Shown: positions 36,166-49,296 of the stretch, one piece after another
Position numbering within the stretch: position 1 is the first letter of the stretch
Layout of the letters: each line of letters starts with the position of its first letter
From: Anseranas semipalmata
Taxonomy: Eukaryota; Chordata; Aves; Anseriformes; Anseranatidae
Assembly: GCA_013399115.1 (NCBI GenBank)
Contig: VXAA01003989.1
Location: forward strand, 1,371,457-1,435,456
Reading direction: 5' to 3'
Length of the DNA stretch: 64,000 bases
The notes under the pieces: model-generated
Database searches by the model: none
Seen by the model: the letters and a program-made list of their open reading frames with translations, nothing else
What the model was told of the DNA's origin: nothing
Position numbers and translations under genes: made by a program

Positions 36166-39100
36166 TGTAAGTGTGAGACTTTTTATTATCGGTTGAAGTT
36201 ACAGACTTCTTGTTTTCAAAACAAGAAGGAGAAGGCTGCTCTGTCCTCTGGGGAGAGGAATGGGGTTTTGGGAGTGCCTCAGAAGATGGACACCCCAGCT
36301 GCTGAAATGGCACATGTCAGCAGAAAACAGACGGGAAGCTTTCCGTAGAACCTGTTAGTCCCGAGAACGTGAGCCCCTGGGGCAAAGTCTAGCTCTATTT
36401 TTGTGTCCGCGGATCGTCTGCGGCTATTTCAGGTACTAACTTAGTAATGCCTCCTACTGTATTCCTGCCACAGAGGTAATACATCAGCAAATCCCCAGGC
36501 TTGTACACTAAAGAGCAAAAGTTGGGCGAACGGCACAAAAATCAGCCCTTCTCGGAAGACATTTCCTATGGTGATTATAAAAATGTGGTGGGATCTGCAA
36601 ATCAAACCATATTTAATTGGTTTTTCCAGGAGCAAATTATGTTTCCAGTAAAGACAACTGCTCTCCGAGGAGCCGTGGGATTTTAGAGCTGGACTTCAGA
36701 GAACACCTCCTTTATACTAGGAAGACTTCTAAAATCCCTAGGAAGAATACAGGCTAGGGGAAAAATAACTTTACAAATATCCAATTTATTGTACGAGGAG
36801 AATGTGCCGGTGAAGGCAGGAAATGTAGGATCCTGAAGAGGCTCAACATCTTTTTCTTTCCTGATCACTGTTTGTGCAGTCAAGCTCAGCAGAGGGCATC
36901 GAGCCCTCTCAAATGAGCCTTTGCAGGCTGAGCCTGCTGCCTTCCTCCTAACAGAGCTGCACGTAAGGCAGGAGGAGAGAGAACGTATTTTCTAGGACAC
37001 TGCATCTGTACGAGCTGGCTCTCATTCTGTATTTACCAAAACATAAATTCACATCATCCACCTGAGAGAAATATTTTGAGAAAAGTGGGTGCAGAATACC
37101 TCCATTTAATTCTGAGTAGGACATAGCATAATCGCTTGGTGTATGCTTGAAGTTTTGCTCTTTCGTCTGCTTGGTTTCATTTGACTTCTTCCTTTGTGCT
37201 GTCAAATATCCCTGCTGTTGTGCACAGGTAGAGCCAGCTGAACGTAAATGTCAGTGCTGCAGAGGGATCATGCACAAATCCATTCCCCGCTGGAGTCACA
37301 AGCCCTCTGCGAGCTTTTACATCAGCGAATTTCACATTCAGTGAAGCGAGTAGGGGCAGATCCTGGGCCGGCATTCGTACGCACCCCCCGTGTAGGTGCT
37401 TAAACCTTCTCCACTTCAGCTTCTGCACATTTGATTCTGCAAGACACTGAAAACTGAGCTTGCAGCTGACATCCTGCTGAGCCAACGTGGCTAAGCCGCA
37501 CCGTGCTCTGCAATGAGTGCGGCGTGCGGAGGTGCTGCACCCGGGGTAGCCAGGTACGGACAGATAAATTCAGGAGAGGCCTTCAGTGCAGGTTTGTGGG
37601 GACAAACAAGGATGTGGGACACCTTTGCTGCCTTGTTTTTGCTGTCCCCTCCCTCCTGGCAGTATGCAGCAAATGTAAAAAAACTCCCTAGGTCGAGCGC
37701 TGGGATGCAAACTCAGCTGAAAACCCTGGTGAGTGTTCCTAAAGATTATCCATGTGGGAGCATTTGGCACACAGATGCTAATTGCCTCCTGAAATATTCT
37801 TGAATATCTTCCGTGCTGTCAGATGGATTTTTTTGTGAGCTACACAAGATGTCGCAGCTTCCAGCATCCTTCTGTGTCAGTGGTACCATCCAACCGCGCA
37901 GTGATTCCTCGTGCGTTCCTCTGCAGAAGGAAACAGTCTTGTACAGGCAGTATACATGAATGCTGGATCTGTCAAGGGCATGCTTCTTGCAGGGAGGAAC
38001 GGTGCTTCTTGAGTAAAAGTCCCTGCTGAACACCTGAAGATGTGTACAGCCGGTCCTGAGAACTGGGCATGAAGGAGATAAGGCAAGGAAACAGCTCCGC
38101 ACCGTAGGTTCCCATAATACATATCATACGTGGCTTTTAATAGGACATATGGTGTTCACCCGTTATAGACTGGCAATGGTACGTCTGCTTAACACTGTCT
38201 GATGCTTCCCTCTCTAAAATTGTTCTTGATTGTTTACGAGCTTATCATGCTCTTTGTGCTGAAATTTGACATGCCAGCTATCTACCAGGAGCTGAATTAT
38301 TTGAGGAAAACTCTAGCCAAATTGATTCAACTGGTTCAATAAACTCATGATTTTATTACATGCTACACGTGTGAAAAACTCCGGCGAGCATTTTTTTCCA
38401 AAGAGCTCCACTGTTCACATGCTTTGGAGCAAGGACTTGAAATTGTGGGTGGGCGGCGTGTCGGTCTGGGGCTTGCCAAAATTTCCAGCAGTCTGAAAGC
38501 TCCAGCGCTTCCATTGCGGGTGCCGCACAGCAAATTCATGTCCTCGCTGGTTTCCGTGCTGGTGCCAGGAGGCCAGGAGAAGGCTGCCGGCTACTCAATG
38601 CAACTGCTTCACGTTCCCAGGAAGCAGCAGAGCCAACGTTTTTGACAAAAGTTTGTTTTGCCCAAACATTTTGTCCAAGCGGATCGCAAAGCCGGTGCCG
38701 AGAGGAATTTCCCAGGAGGAGAGCTGCAGCTCCTGAAGGCTGCGCGGTGCGGAGGCAGCAGGAGGACGGGCTGCCGGCGCGAGCACCAGCCCTGCTGCCC
38801 GGGGGTTCAACGCCTGCTCCAGAAGAGAGGTGGCAAAGCTCTGAAGTCTCGGCACCTGTGGAAAGCTGCGGGTTGCACAGTGAGGAGTAGAAGAATCTTC
38901 ACTTCTTTTTGCTGCGTGCTCCCGGATCCCCGAAGCACACAGTGTTTCTGCTGGCCTTTTGCAGATCAAAATGACTAACGAGGCTAGTACAAGTTTCATC
39001 TGAAGCCATGCGTGCGTACGCTTCCTGTAGAGAGTATATTTGCCATTTATCGTCTGACCTTTCCATGGATCAAAGCTGGCTTTATTATGTGCAATTCTTC

Positions 39101-39289
39101 TTCCAACCAACATTTTCATCCTTCAAGTTGTCAAAAAAAACATGTCTATTAGAAAGGCTCACCAGGCCGGGTAGAAGGCTAAAAAGAAGACAGAGAGAAG
39201 AAACAGCGTGAACAACAAGAGCTCCCCGATGCACTTGTAAATGCTCCAAGTTTACTCCCCTGGTTTGCTTACTTTGCCATTGTAAGGAG

Positions 39290-39650
39290 AATAAATGAAA
39301 GTCACTTCCCTGTCATCATTCTTCCCTCCCTGAGACAGAATATTCTCCATACATACTGCAGCTGAGCAAATAATTAAAAATGAATAATTTATACAATTAG
39401 CTTAGTCTTTTCTCCCATTTATATAACAACTGCCAGAGGATCACAAATTTCTTTTGAATTTATTCGTTAGTTAAGTTTATTTGATACATCTTAATGATCC
39501 TACCACTCTGTAGATGGAATGTTAATTTTAAGTAATTATTCATGTTCATTAATATGCACATTGTTTTCTAATGGCTGGTCAAATAAATCAAGTGGTGTCA
39601 TTTCTATTCTCTGGTTGAATTAATCTGCAGTCACTTCCAGTAGAAGCCTT
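39290..39650. promoter_or_regulatory. Candidate conserved noncoding element rich in homeodomain-like sites
   Basis: Repeat-free, AT-rich but not low-complexity, with multiple TAATTA/ATTAAT/TTAATTT words, TTAATATGCACAT and AAATAAATCAAG. This texture is common in long-range developmental enhancers. Conservation was not tested. Confidence 0.25.
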
Positions 39651-42010
39651 CATAAATGTGAACACAATGCTCATTTTTTTTGAACAGTCAGGCAGACAAA
39701 CTTTGAAAATTCTCTTCCGAGTGTATTTGAACTTGGAAACCATGATTTCCCACATATTTACAAACAAATGACCACAGAAGATGGGAGAGCACATCTAGAG
39801 TGAATTCAAATGGCTAGCGGGCTGAGGTTTGTTTATCCATATATATTTTTCCAGTTCTTCAAGTGCAGCTAATGCATGCAGGTCTCTGCATCAGGCTGAT
39901 ATATAAAAGACATTATTCCCTCCAAATTCTAGCATCTTCCTTTCTCTAACGCATTCCCAGAAGATAAACAGCATCTTTTTGTACTGCTGATAGGCATTTA
40001 GGAGCTTCTGTAGCCAGTTCACAGTACCAAGAGGTATGTAATGAGAAATAAAAATGGCTTTCCATGTGCTCTGCAGCCAGACCACAACGGTTTGCTTTAA
40101 TGCCAGCTTTTCGTAGACTTCAGCAGGAGCTCAATCTGGTCCTGGCTGCTTTTCGCAGATGGTCACTTTGCCCTGAGAATAAGCGTTTCTCTAGCAGTGG
40201 TGTGCAGCCTCTGTCAGGGGCAATCGTGTACCCACATTCACAGGGGCTTGGCTGCCTTTAAGAGACAGCATCTTTCTCCTATGGTATCAGTCCTCCTTAA
40301 AAACCCATCTCGTCACGGCACAAAGCTCCTGCCAATGTCATCGCAGCAACAGTGCCTCAAAACCGAAGGGTTAGGGTTTCCTAAAAGCTGAGGCATAATT
40401 GCTACCATTTACCCTGTCCATCATGAGAATTTCAAGTGTGATTTTAAATCATTTAGGTACTTAATGTTACTAAAAATACTATATAAAAGCCATTATAATA
40501 CAATAATACAGCAATAATACAACCAATATAATAAAACCCAGAACTATACCCCCCAAAAACTAGTTTGGTGTGAAATCACTGCTTTCCTGAAAAAAAAGAA
40601 AAAGCTCTCAGCTTATTGTTCAGGGGCATTGCATCTTTTGAGAAGAAAATGCAAGAATGTCTTTAACATGTGGCATTTCTTTCGAAACAAGTATTTCATT
40701 ACAAGACAGTAGACTTTTTAATAGCAGGTGAAAAGCATTACCCATCTAATTCTTATAAAGCCAGTGAGAGGGGCTGCCCATCACTTCTCCGTCACTGTCT
40801 GCTCTGCGTCTCACTGTTGGATAGGATTGCTTGCAAGTTTTGGGAAGGTGATTTCTGAGAAAGTCTGGGTTTCTCGCAACCTCAGGGGTGCAGACAGCTT
40901 TCACTTCTTTTACTCCTGAGACCTTCTCAGGCATCCCAGGGCGGCTGGAACAGCGTGCATTGAGGAGCCACACGCAGGGAGATGCTGCCCGGGCACGCAG
41001 ATGTGCGAAGCCTGATGATTTCAGCCCCATGGGTTGACGTGGTTTTAGTGCCACCCACTGCCCAAGGCGACAGGCTTGGTGTCAGAGCCAGGGTTTTAAG
41101 CAAGGGCACTGGGGAGCTGAGCTCTCGCCTCGGCTCCAGGTTCCCCTTCCCTATCACTACGCAGCTCTCTGCTGGCTCCGTCCCCATCTTTCCCCTTGGG
41201 GAGTCATTCTCTGCAGATTTTCGCTTCGCCACAGACATTACTCACCTGCCCAGCCTTTGTTTTCCCTTCTATCACGCACCACTAAAAATCCGCTCGGTAA
41301 AGCACTTCCCCTCTGATTCCACCTCCTCCAGCGGCCGTTCACCGAGCGCTGCCTTACCAAGGGGGTCCAATTTGGCTGGCACGTCTCCCGGGATCAATCA
41401 CGGTCGATAAGCAGCACAGATTTGCAAGGCTCCTCATTACCTGCTTTGCGAGCCCCACTGCCTAATAGCTGTTTGCCCGTTTTCACATTTTGGCTCATTA
41501 TTTTTTTTGCATTGGCTGTTGTTAGTGCCAAAGCTCTGCCAAGAAAGGCTTAGTGCTTGCTTAAGCAGCTAAACCAAGTGAGGTTTCTGTGATAATATTC
41601 ATGTATCGATCGTTTTAGCGCTCTGCTTGGCGGGCGGGACGGAGCAGGAGCGAACCAGCGCAGAGCCAGGACAAGCCCCAGTGTAACCCTCTCACTGTAG
41701 GGGAAACATTTGGTGAGCTCAGGGAAAAGTCATTTGGAGTACCAGATATATTTCTTCTTCCATGTATAAAGTGATGTCTGAATATCCATGAGAAGAAAGA
41801 GATCCACTTTTTTTTTTTTTACAGTTGTATGAAAATACCACAGTAAATACTCAAATTCGTACAAATGGGTACCTTTGATTCATACACAGACACCAGTCTC
41901 ACTCTTTGGAAAAGGAAATTGGGATCAATTTAGATACAACTCTTCTGCTTAGTTAAAAACAAAAAATCTAGGAGGCTATTGGGCACAGCGGTAACCTTTC
42001 CCCACTGCTT

Positions 42011-42032
42011 TCACAGAATCACAGAATCACAG
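42011..42032 (-). repeat. Isolated CR1-like terminal repeat units
   Basis: The plus strand has about 2.5 copies of TCACAGAA, the complement of the ATTCTGTG units that end CR1 elements. No CR1 body follows on either side, so this is either a relic or a small independent satellite. Confidence 0.4.
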
Positions 42033-43690
42033 CTTTCACACAAGAAGGATGTGCATGGGCAGGGAACACCCGTGCAATGTGCTCAGCCTGCACCTCCTCA
42101 CCCGGGAGAGGAAGCTTTGCGTTCAGGTAGAGATGAGCATGCACCAGAACACCAGGGTCCTTATTTTTTTCTGAAGAGGGTGCCTGTGCTGAGGGAACAA
42201 TTGTGGGGTTAGCGGTTCTCTAGATAATGATCCTGAAGGAAGCTTTTAGTGGAATAGATTTCCCGTTATTGTAGAGCACCTCTTCCACTGTTATAATTGT
42301 TCCAGATAGACCCAATGCTTTCCATTATGTACCGCTCAGATTGCTTTGATAAACAAAGCATTTGCTCATGTTGATTGTAAGGCGAGAAGGAAACGCACAC
42401 CCTAATCTAATTTAAAATACGGCCAGGAGGTGGATGCTGATTACCGCGGGGCTATGGCCACTGTCGCATCCGCACAAGCCCCATCGCCGGAGCAGAGAAC
42501 GGGCGGCTCGGTACCTGCGGCGCTGCGGGAGAGGGGCAGCACCCGCTCCTGCTGCCCTGGGAGCCTCGGGGCTATGGATTTCCCCTCATCTCCCTTCCCC
42601 ACCCATTAGGAATGCCCTCCCCAGGGTGCTTATGCATACTGCTTATTTCAGCCAGTGAAAGGTGGGATGGGAAGAAGAGATTTGGGTTAAAATGTGAGCA
42701 CAGGGCAGGAGTCACAGTCTGTGAAAGGAGGCTGTGATTTTAGCAAAGTTAGTCTTGCTTTGAAAAAAACTCGGAGATCTGAAGGATGGAAGAAAAGAAA
42801 CGGGGAATTGAAGGGGAAGGGGAGAAAAAGAGACAAGCAAGAGAAAGGCAAGGGCAGGTATTATTGAGGAGCAGCACAACCGTTAATGAGAAGTGATAAT
42901 CCTAACCCCCCAGAGAACCGGGATTCGTGGTCACAGATCAAACCTGTTAGAAATAAAAAGACTCTCACTCTTTGTTCGGCTGCTTTTGTTAAGACAAAGA
43001 AGCAGGCGGTCTCGGTTCGTTTCAGGTCTCGTTTCTATCTCCACATCAAAAAGCCACCTACACCAGTGGCCTTTCTGCTACCAGCGTGGGCACAGATGTC
43101 AGGAGCTGCAAGATCAGAGAGCCTTCATCTTGCTCCAGGCTCCAGCCGCGCGGTGCTACGATCCCATCTGGCAGGTGGGGAAGGGTGGACAGGCCATGTT
43201 CGCCAGCTCGCCCTGCTCAGACCAGGCAGCCCACGCCAGAGCCGGGGTTGAACCACCCAAATGCAAGCCCAGCCCGCTTGCGGCCACCCCTTCTTGGCGA
43301 TGTATGCTCTGCATCCTCTGTACCCTTTCCTGAAGAAGATAGGGCTGGTCCTCCTCATATTGCAGCAAGGCACCCAGAAAAGGCTCTATTTTGTTGGCTG
43401 TCTTTCTGGTGGGTTTTATTTGTGCATGGAGTTTTTGGTTTGGGGTAGCTGGGTGGCTGCAAACACGATGAACTTCTGGTTAAGGGAACCGCCTTTGTTT
43501 CCCTTAAGAAATAGGTTTTAAAAACAGTGTGGATAAGATCCCATGAGACCTACTGGCTTGACTGCAAGCCAGATTCAACTCTCAGCTGGTATAAATGGAG
43601 AGCAACTCAACTTTTGTCCATGATGCTGCTGCAGACTCCCTCTCAGGCAGCGGGGATCAAAATCTGCTCCTGTTTTTTCCTCAGAGCAAA

Positions 43691-43718
43691 GTCAAAAGGA
43701 GCGCGTGCTCCTTTTGAC
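43691..43718. repeat. Perfect 12-bp inverted repeat (hairpin)
   Basis: GTCAAAAGGAGC and its exact reverse complement GCTCCTTTTGAC are separated by only GCGT. No repeat family recognised here explains it. Confidence 0.9.
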
Positions 43719-46700
43719 GCCTCCAAGAAACATATAGTTCCCCCTGTAATCCCATGGCCAGCTACTCCAGACTTAAGCTAGGCACATCTGAAAAACACGG
43801 CTCTAAGAGGCCTGGGCTAACAAGCCAGAGATAAGATTACATGCCCATTTGCAGGGAAATGTTAGCTCACTTTGGTGGTGCTCTGAGCCAGCAGACACAA
43901 CACAGCCGGCTCAGTGCAGCGCTGGACCTGCGCTAGCTGCAGGCAGCTCCAGGAGGCAGGGCAGGTAACCCCTCGATGGGCAAGGCCAGTCTGGGCAATG
44001 CCTCCCTGCTTGTGGGGCTGGTGGCCTCAAAGGCAGGCACCCAGTACGGTTATTTCCTTAGTTCAGTTCTCCAGCGGTAGATCTGCATGCCCGCCTCTTG
44101 AGCAGAAGCAGCTAGCAAGGCTTGGCTCGGTTCGCCTCTCGCATGGCATCCCCGTGTGCGGCGGAGGATGCTGATGCTCAGGGCAGACGAGGAGATAGGA
44201 CTAGGAGCACAGCAATACCCATCAGATATGCTTCTTGTCTCTGGTGCCTGCTATCATGGCTGGTTTGAAGATTTACACCAAGAAAAGCAATGGGTTTGGA
44301 ACTGCAGAAAGGGGATTAGACTGCCAAGTCCATCAGAATAGTAGGGGAGTTATATATGCACATAAACACATGCGCATATATAGGATAAAATCCAAAGCAG
44401 TCAAAAATGAATAACTAAGGACTACAGAAAGCTAACAGCAGGAAATTTCTGAAAGCGGGGAAACAAATGTAGGAAATGCTTTGTTATTAGCACGCAGACT
44501 CTTTGCCACACAGTTCTTTGCAAGTTCAAATAATAAACGTGTACCTGGAATGGGGATAAATGGAAACATTGCCTGTTCTCGTCTATTCTCTCTGTCAGCT
44601 TCATTTCCCAAAGTGCTGACCCGCACGCTGCCTGTGCAGGGCTGAAAGCCTCAACGCCTGCACCGTGTCCCCCAGAGAGGCGAACAGCCCTGGCAGTAGC
44701 TCCCAGGCGAAGGATAACTGTGTTATCCTTGCCTGCATCCTCGCAGCTCGCAGGACAGGGCTGGGCCAGGCACGCCACTAGGTCCTGACATCTGCAGCAG
44801 CCTTCTTCACGCAACCAGCAAGGCCAGGCTCTCCCGCGCTGGGCAGCCTGGTGCTAGGGCTGTGCTCGGGCAGCCAGCGCAGTGCAGGGGCTCCTGCCCC
44901 ACGAGCCAGCCGAAGGCTGCGTTAGGGGAGCCAGGCTGTCCCGCCGGCTCTCTTTTGGGCTGCTCAGGAGCAGTGCCGTGGCCCTGCAACAGCATGCTCC
45001 GGTTTGTAAGTCCCAGCAGTCATTAAAGCTTTCCTACCTGGCAGTGGTTGCTAGGCAGGAGCTATCCTGGAAGTGCTCCATCGCGGAGGTCCATTAAATG
45101 CTGTCCTCAAGCAAGCTGCTTTGAACTGAAGCCTGTGTGAAAACAAAGGGACAAGATCCTTGTTCTCTTCATTAGAGAATGATTCAAGATGCTGATAGAG
45201 ACCAGCCTTAGTCACTGCCTTCAATTTCCTCAGAGTAGAGAGGAGGTTTGGACAGTAATTTTTAGGGCTAAACAGGGACACTGACTCTTTAAACAGAACA
45301 AAAATGCATCCAACATAATGTACAACATTTGAAATAGCAATGCAAAAAGGTCTGACCCCCCCGTGCATCACTTTTTCACCTGAAAAGAGTGTCAGTGTTG
45401 AATGACAGTGGTTCGTGTCCATGTAAATGGTAAGGTCCCTATTTGTTCAGATTTTTGTTCAAATTTGGGATTTACTGCAAGAAGAGGAGAGAAGTAAGAC
45501 AGCTGCTAAGGTCTGAAAGAGGGGGTGAAGCAGAGAAAGCAAGAAAGGGAAGGAAAAGATCATGGGTAGTCTTGAAGGTAAGGACACTTTCTCACTGATA
45601 AAAAACATGGCAAGAAGGCTGCATTCATTAAAACGGGTCATTGGGGAAAAAAAAGTGAGGTGAAAAATGTTTTGATAATTGAAATCAAAAGATTTGTGCA
45701 TGCTCTTTCATCCCAGTTTTCTATCAGCTCAGCCAAGCAGCTTCTGGGCAAGCAGCGTCGCAGCCTGCGCTGGACTTCTGTGGGAGAGGGGAAGAAATAT
45801 CATGACCACATCATTCTTCAGTATCCAGAACAAGAAGTGTGATGCTCTGCCTGGGCATCAATCATTCTGGAATTTTTTAAAGAAACAGGAATGTCACCTT
45901 TCCTCATGCTCCCTCCCAGCTGCGTTCCACCTACTCCTGCTAAGGCTGCTGTGGAAGCTGCTGAAGGTCTTTATGAAATGTTCTAAAAAAAATTTTATTT
46001 AACCAGAAACACAGTTTCAGAGCCTTATCTTTGAGAGTGAAAAGCAGTGTTTGATTTTGGGTCAGTCTTAAATGATGTCTATCTCTCTATTGTATTATAA
46101 TCATATAGTATATATTACTTTATTAGATTCCCCCACAAACAGCTTTTCACCAGGAAAAAATGACGTCCTCGTCCTTCCTTTGATTCCTGTGCAACAATCC
46201 TGCTGGCAATAGCAGGCGATTCACTAGGATGGTAGCATCCTGGATGTATATCTCAGCTTGTGAACCATTTACCCTTTGAAATCTCAGTTCTGCACCCTCT
46301 GGACATAGCTGACACCCCAGCCTAACTAACACACAAGAGGAACAGTGGCTGCCTGCAGTCGTAGGTGCATTTGCCCACGTGGAGCTGTGGGCTTGGTTCT
46401 GGTACCCCAAAAAAGAGTTGACGTTTTCCCCCCAGTCCTCACAGCAGGGTTGCAGCGGGGTGCTTCTTACTGACTGATGTTCTCAGCAGGGGTCTTTTTT
46501 TCAAGGTCCTCTCCTGGGTGCTGAGCAAGTCTCTACAGGTGACATGCCACTGAAGACCCATGGGCTGCTGGAAAAGCCTTACAGAGGAGCCAGGGGGATT
46601 TTAGAGCTAGAGCCGAGCGTTTGCTCCCCTTTCTGGGGCTGCAGTCCTGCCCTTCCCTGGTGACAAACGTTGCCTGTGAGAGGAAACCGGTACGCGAGAA

Positions 46701-47399
46701 ATCATTGGATAGCAAAACAAATGTTAATTGTGTAAGCTAACAAAGCCTCAGCGCACAGAGCTGTCACAGACTGCTGCTGATTTTCCCTGCTGCTACATCT
46801 CGCTCCTTTTTGCTGCTAGACCTTCCCATAAGAAGAGTTCAGCTACTTACAGATGTCGAAATTTGCCAGGGTTTTCATCTTTTCTGCTGTGCCCGAGGGG
46901 CCAGTGGCAAAGGAGGCTGACAGTGCTTTCATCCAGCTTTAACGCCAAGTGGAACAGCAGTGTTCTGCCAAAGATGCTAAAAGGGGGAGTCAAGTCATCA
47001 CAGCACGTAATTTCTCACTCAGCTTCCTCATGCTTCCCTTTTTTTCCCCTCTGGACAAGCTACTTAACAGCAGTCATCGTTAGTTTCCTTGTTTTTGTGT
47101 TAGAGACAGAAATATCTGTGCCACGTTTCCATGCCTACTCATGTTTACAGAGTTGGTTCTGAAATCCTGAGATGAAAAATCAAAGGGAAGGGTTGCTGAT
47201 ACGGCAACAGCAAAGCAGCCCACCTTCTGTCCCCCCGCTTTGCCCCGAGTCCTATCTCCCAGGAGGACAATTGTTCAGAAAGGGAGGTCAACACAAACCT
47301 AAGGACAAGCTAACCGAAGAGTTTGTATTTCTTACAGTCCTTAATGATGTTCAATGAAGATGAAATTGTTACCATGGGAACTAGTTTAACAAAGGTGTG

Positions 47400-47660
47400 A
47401 TATGTGCTATTTCCAAGGGTCAGACAAGGCTCCTGCCTCTACCGGCAAAGTTTGTTAGAGGAAGGGATGACTTTACAATGGCTTCACGGGTCAAACAGCT
47501 GTCTGAAAATCTACAGTCCAGTAATTAGATGTTTGCCTGACGTCACTCAGATAGGACATCCACTGTTCCCAGCTCCTTCCATTTTAAGTAATCAGTATAA
47601 ATTTAAGATAAAGTTAGCTGATGGCTCTCCAGGAAACACTGGAATTGAATATAGCATGAA
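47400..47660. promoter_or_regulatory. Candidate regulatory element with a perfect CRE
   Basis: A full palindromic CRE (TGACGTCA) lies at 47538-47545, preceded by CAGTAATTAGATG and followed by AAGTAATCAG and AAGATAAAGTTAG in repeat-free sequence. Confidence 0.3.
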
Positions 47661-47999
47661 ACCAAACCTGCGAAATCAATTATTTCCTATTTCTTTGCTG
47701 TAGGCTGTTTCAGAACAGAAAAGATATGATGTGAACATTCAAGATGTAGTTCATCACTTTTGCTAGATACTGAGCAAACAGAACATTCTGTATTTTAGGG
47801 GTTTGACTGTGAACCTGCTCTCGTTGTAAAAAGACATATTTCCGTGGAGCGTGCTTCTGAATTCCATCCAGAGTTTATAGCAGGCAATTTATTCTTCATA
47901 GAAAATAATTCCTTTTATATTCTATTCCCATTCTATTCTTCCTAGAATTATATTAACTCAAATATCATTAAGACAGAGAGAGAGAGGAGTCCTTTGGCA

Positions 48000-48470
48000 G
48001 TCAAGATTGAGAGATTTCCTCGGGCACTCCAACACCAGCAGGGGCTACAAGACCAAAGCAGCGGCATGATCCCCTGGTGCACCAAAGTGAGCGCAGCCCT
48101 GCAGGAAGCCTACAGGGGTAGAGGGCTGCTACATGCAAGTTGCGTAGGTATGTTATGCCTGGGGATGGGCTGCTTTGGAAAGAACAGCTTGCTGAGAAAA
48201 GGAGACAGAGGAGACAAATTTGAAAGTCTAGAAAATGGGACCTACAAGGAGAAATTGAAGGATGTGTGGTGGTTTGGCCAAAGAAGAGAGCATGGAGGAG
48301 TGATGTAGGAAGGGTCTTCAGATACTACACGGGTAGATATAAGCAGGAAGGGGCTATTTCATTGGGAGGGGGTTGAGAGAAGGATGAGGAGTAATGGGTT
48401 TAAATTACAAGTGGCAAAATTTAGATTTGGCTTTAGGGGTGGGATTCATCTAAGCAAATGTAGACTCTGA
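48000..48470 (+). mobile_element. Possible highly degraded CR1-like fragment
   Basis: The text has the composition and some wording of a decayed CR1 3' region, for example AGATATAAGCAGGAAGGGGC, GTAATGGGTTTAAATTACAA and AAATTTAGATTTGGCTTTAG. These match in order the CR1 segment for the block before the terminal 3' region. Too eroded for a firm call. Confidence 0.4.
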
Positions 48471-49281
48471 CCATGTAAATACACCACCTAGGCTTCCTAC
48501 ATATCAGTGGAAATAAACAGTCTCTTAGGGAGCACAGATCATCTCATCCTAAAATAGACATCTAGGAGAGCGCTTCCACAGCCCCTCACGCTCTTCATCC
48601 AAAGTGATGCAAACCGGCCTCCTGCACCCCGCACTTCCAAGCTGGTCCCTGCTTTAACATTCAAGTTGGTGAATCTGCCATGCGGGACTCCGTGCTGGGG
48701 GCTGCTAACCCCGCTTGTCCTAATTTGCTAAGATAAAGAGCACGGTGAGCTGCTACATCCAATTAGTGCCGTGACCGCAAGCTTGTATTTAGCAGTTGTA
48801 GCACATCACTGTGAGCACTAATGGCTGTGTTAGGAAGGCTGCACGCTTATGCCGAGCACAGACGTCCCTGTTTCCTGCCATCAGGTGGTGGGAATCAGCT
48901 CTGGGTCATGCTGCCTATGCATCTTTTCAGGAGGACAAGGGGGAGAAAGGAAGAGGGAACGTCACCCTGGTGAAAGACAGGTTTTTCTCTTGCAGTTCAA
49001 GCTGACTGCATGGCACAGGTGCCTGTATGGCATCATGGTTTTGGAGATGTGGAGAACTGGCATGTCATGACCATGTTTTATACAATACCATGCAAAAATG
49101 TAGCTTAGGTTGTCAGAGGGTTATAAATTAAGTGACTGAATTGCTCAAAACAATACCTTCCCTTCATCATATTTAGTTCTGAGACACAAACACTCCTTTT
49201 CTTTTTCGTGTAATTCTTTATTCAACTATTGCCCATGTGAAAAGCCAGCAGCAAAATTTTGTTCCTGCAGTGAGCTCACAG

Positions 49282-49296
49282 ACACACACACACACA
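49282..49296. repeat. (CA)n microsatellite
   Basis: About seven AC units in the interval right of CDCP1. Confidence 0.9.

Larger units (their letters stand above)
29829..42010. other. Noncoding interval right of the CpG island
   Basis: Apart from the MIR-like element near 36.1 kb and the homeodomain-rich stretch near 39.4 kb, I see no gene or recognisable repeat. T/TC tracts occur at 30160-30190 and a CAA repeat at 30748-30772. Open frames here are short and lack family signatures. Confidence 0.6.
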
